Shown here piece after piece: positions 63,701-64,000 of a DNA stretch of 64,000 nt. Position numbers and translations under genes: made by a program. The notes beneath the pieces were generated by a model. That model ran no database searches and had not been told where the DNA came from. It saw only the letters and a program-made list of their open reading frames with translations. How positions within the stretch are numbered: the first letter of the stretch is position 1; every line of letters begins with the position of its first letter. This DNA is from Nemopilema nomurai. Taxonomy: Eukaryota > Cnidaria > Scyphozoa > Rhizostomeae > Rhizostomatidae. The stretch spans positions 2,907,601 through 2,971,600 of the forward strand of contig ML133422.1 of NCBI GenBank assembly GCA_003864495.1, given 5' to 3'.

Positions 63701-63707
63701 CTTTTAT
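48723..63707 (-). CDS. NUP205: NUP205 (nuclear pore inner-ring scaffold), N-terminal part outside the window
   Basis: Twenty-six exons join without a phase error to 1,588 codons plus stop: 63707-63591, 63112-62978, 62659-62419, 61907-61810, 61384-61202, 60779-60516, 60056-59874, 59516-59465, 59002-58810, 58398-58278, 57685-57583, 57134-56976, 56658-56233, 56074-55779, 55322-55131, 54959-54853, 54452-54277, 53534-53401, 53075-52884, 52470-52195, 51846-51586, 51130-50884, 50376-50231, 49989-49866, 49483-49349, 48928-48723. They cover roughly human residue 430 to the end. Diagnostic matches include FLRDSVFLRFKNRAY, AKRHSFEAWRQVV, MVCRDACNGPEIG and YLMWRHIEYY. NUP205 is an alpha-helical solenoid of the inner ring that binds NUP93 and NUP35. 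GTAAGT at 63997-63992 marks the end of another upstream exon at the window edge. One intron is GC-AG. The gene is intron-dense, unlike genes A-E. Confidence 0.96.
49699..49799. repeat. Tandem repeat in a NUP205 intron
   Basis: Units built from GGTTATACGAGG and CTGCTTCTACGAGG alternate about four times, with TACGAGG as the constant core. It lies about 70 bases beyond the 5' splice site after exon 49989-49866. Confidence 0.75.
51203..51378. mobile_element. Dispersed inverted-repeat element, copy 3
   Basis: Matches copy 2 in order: AAATAAATAGCCAG, ACGTTTGCATACTCTGAG, TGTCGGAC and a right end TTTTAGCAACCGTGAAGTTTTG. It lies in the NUP205 intron between exons 51846-51586 and 51130-50884. The left terminal repeat is degenerate or lost. 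Confidence 0.7.
52832..52872. repeat. (ATCA)n-like simple repeat
   Basis: ATCAATCAATCACTGATCAATCACTGATCAATC lies in a NUP205 intron beside exon 53075-52884. A 12-base unit (CTGATCAATCA) is repeated twice. Confidence 0.6.
54589..54755. repeat. Pentanucleotide satellite (GAYAC)n
   Basis: About 165 bases built from GACAC and GATAC words, most regular at 54649-54710, decaying at both ends (GGCACGACCT, GACAGAACAC). In a NUP205 intron. Minus-strand open frames here are repeat translations. Confidence 0.85.
55082..55130 (-). repeat. 17-base tandem repeat starting at a NUP205 5' splice site
   Basis: In the sense direction the intron after exon 55322-55131 begins GTATGTTTTACAAGACT and repeats this unit about three times with A/G changes. 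Each copy recreates the GTATGT splice-donor hexamer. Confidence 0.8.
57135..57582 (-). other. NUP205: Probable GC-AG intron of NUP205
   Basis: The coding frame of exon 57685-57583 joins exon 57134-56976 in phase only if the intron starts GCAAGT, the standard minor GC-AG donor. The nearby GT three bases later would create an immediate stop at the junction. Confidence 0.65.
58014..58277 (-). repeat. 38-base tandem repeat starting at a NUP205 5' splice site
   Basis: About seven units, mostly 37-40 bases, run from the exact exon/intron junction at 58278/58277. In the sense direction units begin GTATGACC, TTATGACC or GTTAACC and end in AGAAAG, so several copies rebuild an AAAG/GTATGA donor. Two subtypes alternate imperfectly. 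Confidence 0.85.
60895..61004. repeat. Direct tandem duplication of 55 bases
   Basis: TATGTGTACAATAATAAGAA recurs 55 bases later with almost the same downstream sequence. In a NUP205 intron; probably recent because divergence is low. Confidence 0.85.
61957..62110 (+). repeat. G-rich minisatellite in a NUP205 intron
   Basis: Words such as GAGTCGGGTTGGGCGTGA and GAGTCGGGTCGGGTGTGA recur at about 33-base spacing. The plus strand is G-rich with many GGG runs, which could form quadruplexes on the non-transcribed template-complement of NUP205. Confidence 0.75.
63356..63523. repeat. Minisatellite of about 20 bases
   Basis: Eight to nine copies of GAAGGTGG(A/G)TACACCGTT(T/A) with scattered substitutions, in the NUP205 intron between exons 63707-63591 and 63112-62978. 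Confidence 0.88.
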
Positions 63708-64000
63708 CTAAAATATCATATTATTATTTACAAAGAGTAGCTTATAAACGACTTTAAAGGGCGACTGCCTCAAAAGGGCGAATGTTATGCATACGAATAA
63801 TACAGGTTTAACCGGTAATTCATCGGTAGTAGACTTTGTCTAAGCAAAACATTGGGTATATAACAAGAAAAACATTACATTACGAGAGAAAGGGTTGGGC
63901 GGTCTTGCCAAATACTGATATGTCCCTTATAAAAAAACTATCAAGGAATGCATATAGAATGGAAATGGAAATTTTTCAACGTATACGAAGTACTTACTTT

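Noticed and set aside
1..64000. tRNA genes, CRISPR arrays, bacterial operons
   Set aside because: No convincing A/B-box pairs or spacer arrays were seen; gene structure is animal throughout.

Overview
The window is animal nuclear DNA, AT-rich, with many short animal-type exons bounded by GT-AG splice sites. Orthologues of NUP205, HSPA14 and STYXL1, a Tctex-type dynein light chain and a RING-H2 membrane protein are recognisable. These genes, inverted-repeat (MITE-like) elements and polyG-rich repeats fit an invertebrate, perhaps a marine early-branching one such as a cnidarian. The species cannot be named from the sequence alone.

Layout. 1-9.8 kb: no confident gene, only a possible terminal exon at the left edge, a purine-rich repeat and one copy of a dispersed inverted-repeat element. 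9.9-28.7 kb: five unrecognised genes, each with its whole coding region in one exon: gene A (9887-11440 +), gene B (13486-14879 +, with a -1 frame break at an A7 run), gene C (15753-16439 -), and the tandem paralogues D (23622-24776 +) and E (27398-28705 +). 30-35.5 kb: RING-H2 protein (-), Tctex-type dynein light chain (+) and STYXL1 (+). 37.6-46.8 kb: HSPA14 (-), reconstructed from 16 exons with one mini-exon not located. 48.7-64 kb: the 3' part of NUP205 (-), reconstructed as 26 exons (1,588 codons plus stop) that join in phase throughout. It runs off the right edge.

The most interesting signal is a possible protein phosphatase 1 (PP1) theme. Genes A and B end in a SILK-like motif followed by an RVxF motif, the known two-part PP1 docking arrangement. 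Gene E ends in an RVxF match, and the Tctex-type protein has RVTF just before its domain, as human TCTEX1D4 (a known PP1 interactor) has RVSF. Next to these lies STYXL1, a pseudophosphatase in mammals, but here with the catalytic HCx5R signature intact. RVxF is a short motif that often matches by chance, so the link is a hypothesis. Other notable points are the paralogue pair D/E, which I cannot assign to any family, the A7 frame break that separates the docking tail from gene B, a GC-AG intron in NUP205, and tandem repeats that begin exactly at two NUP205 5' splice sites.
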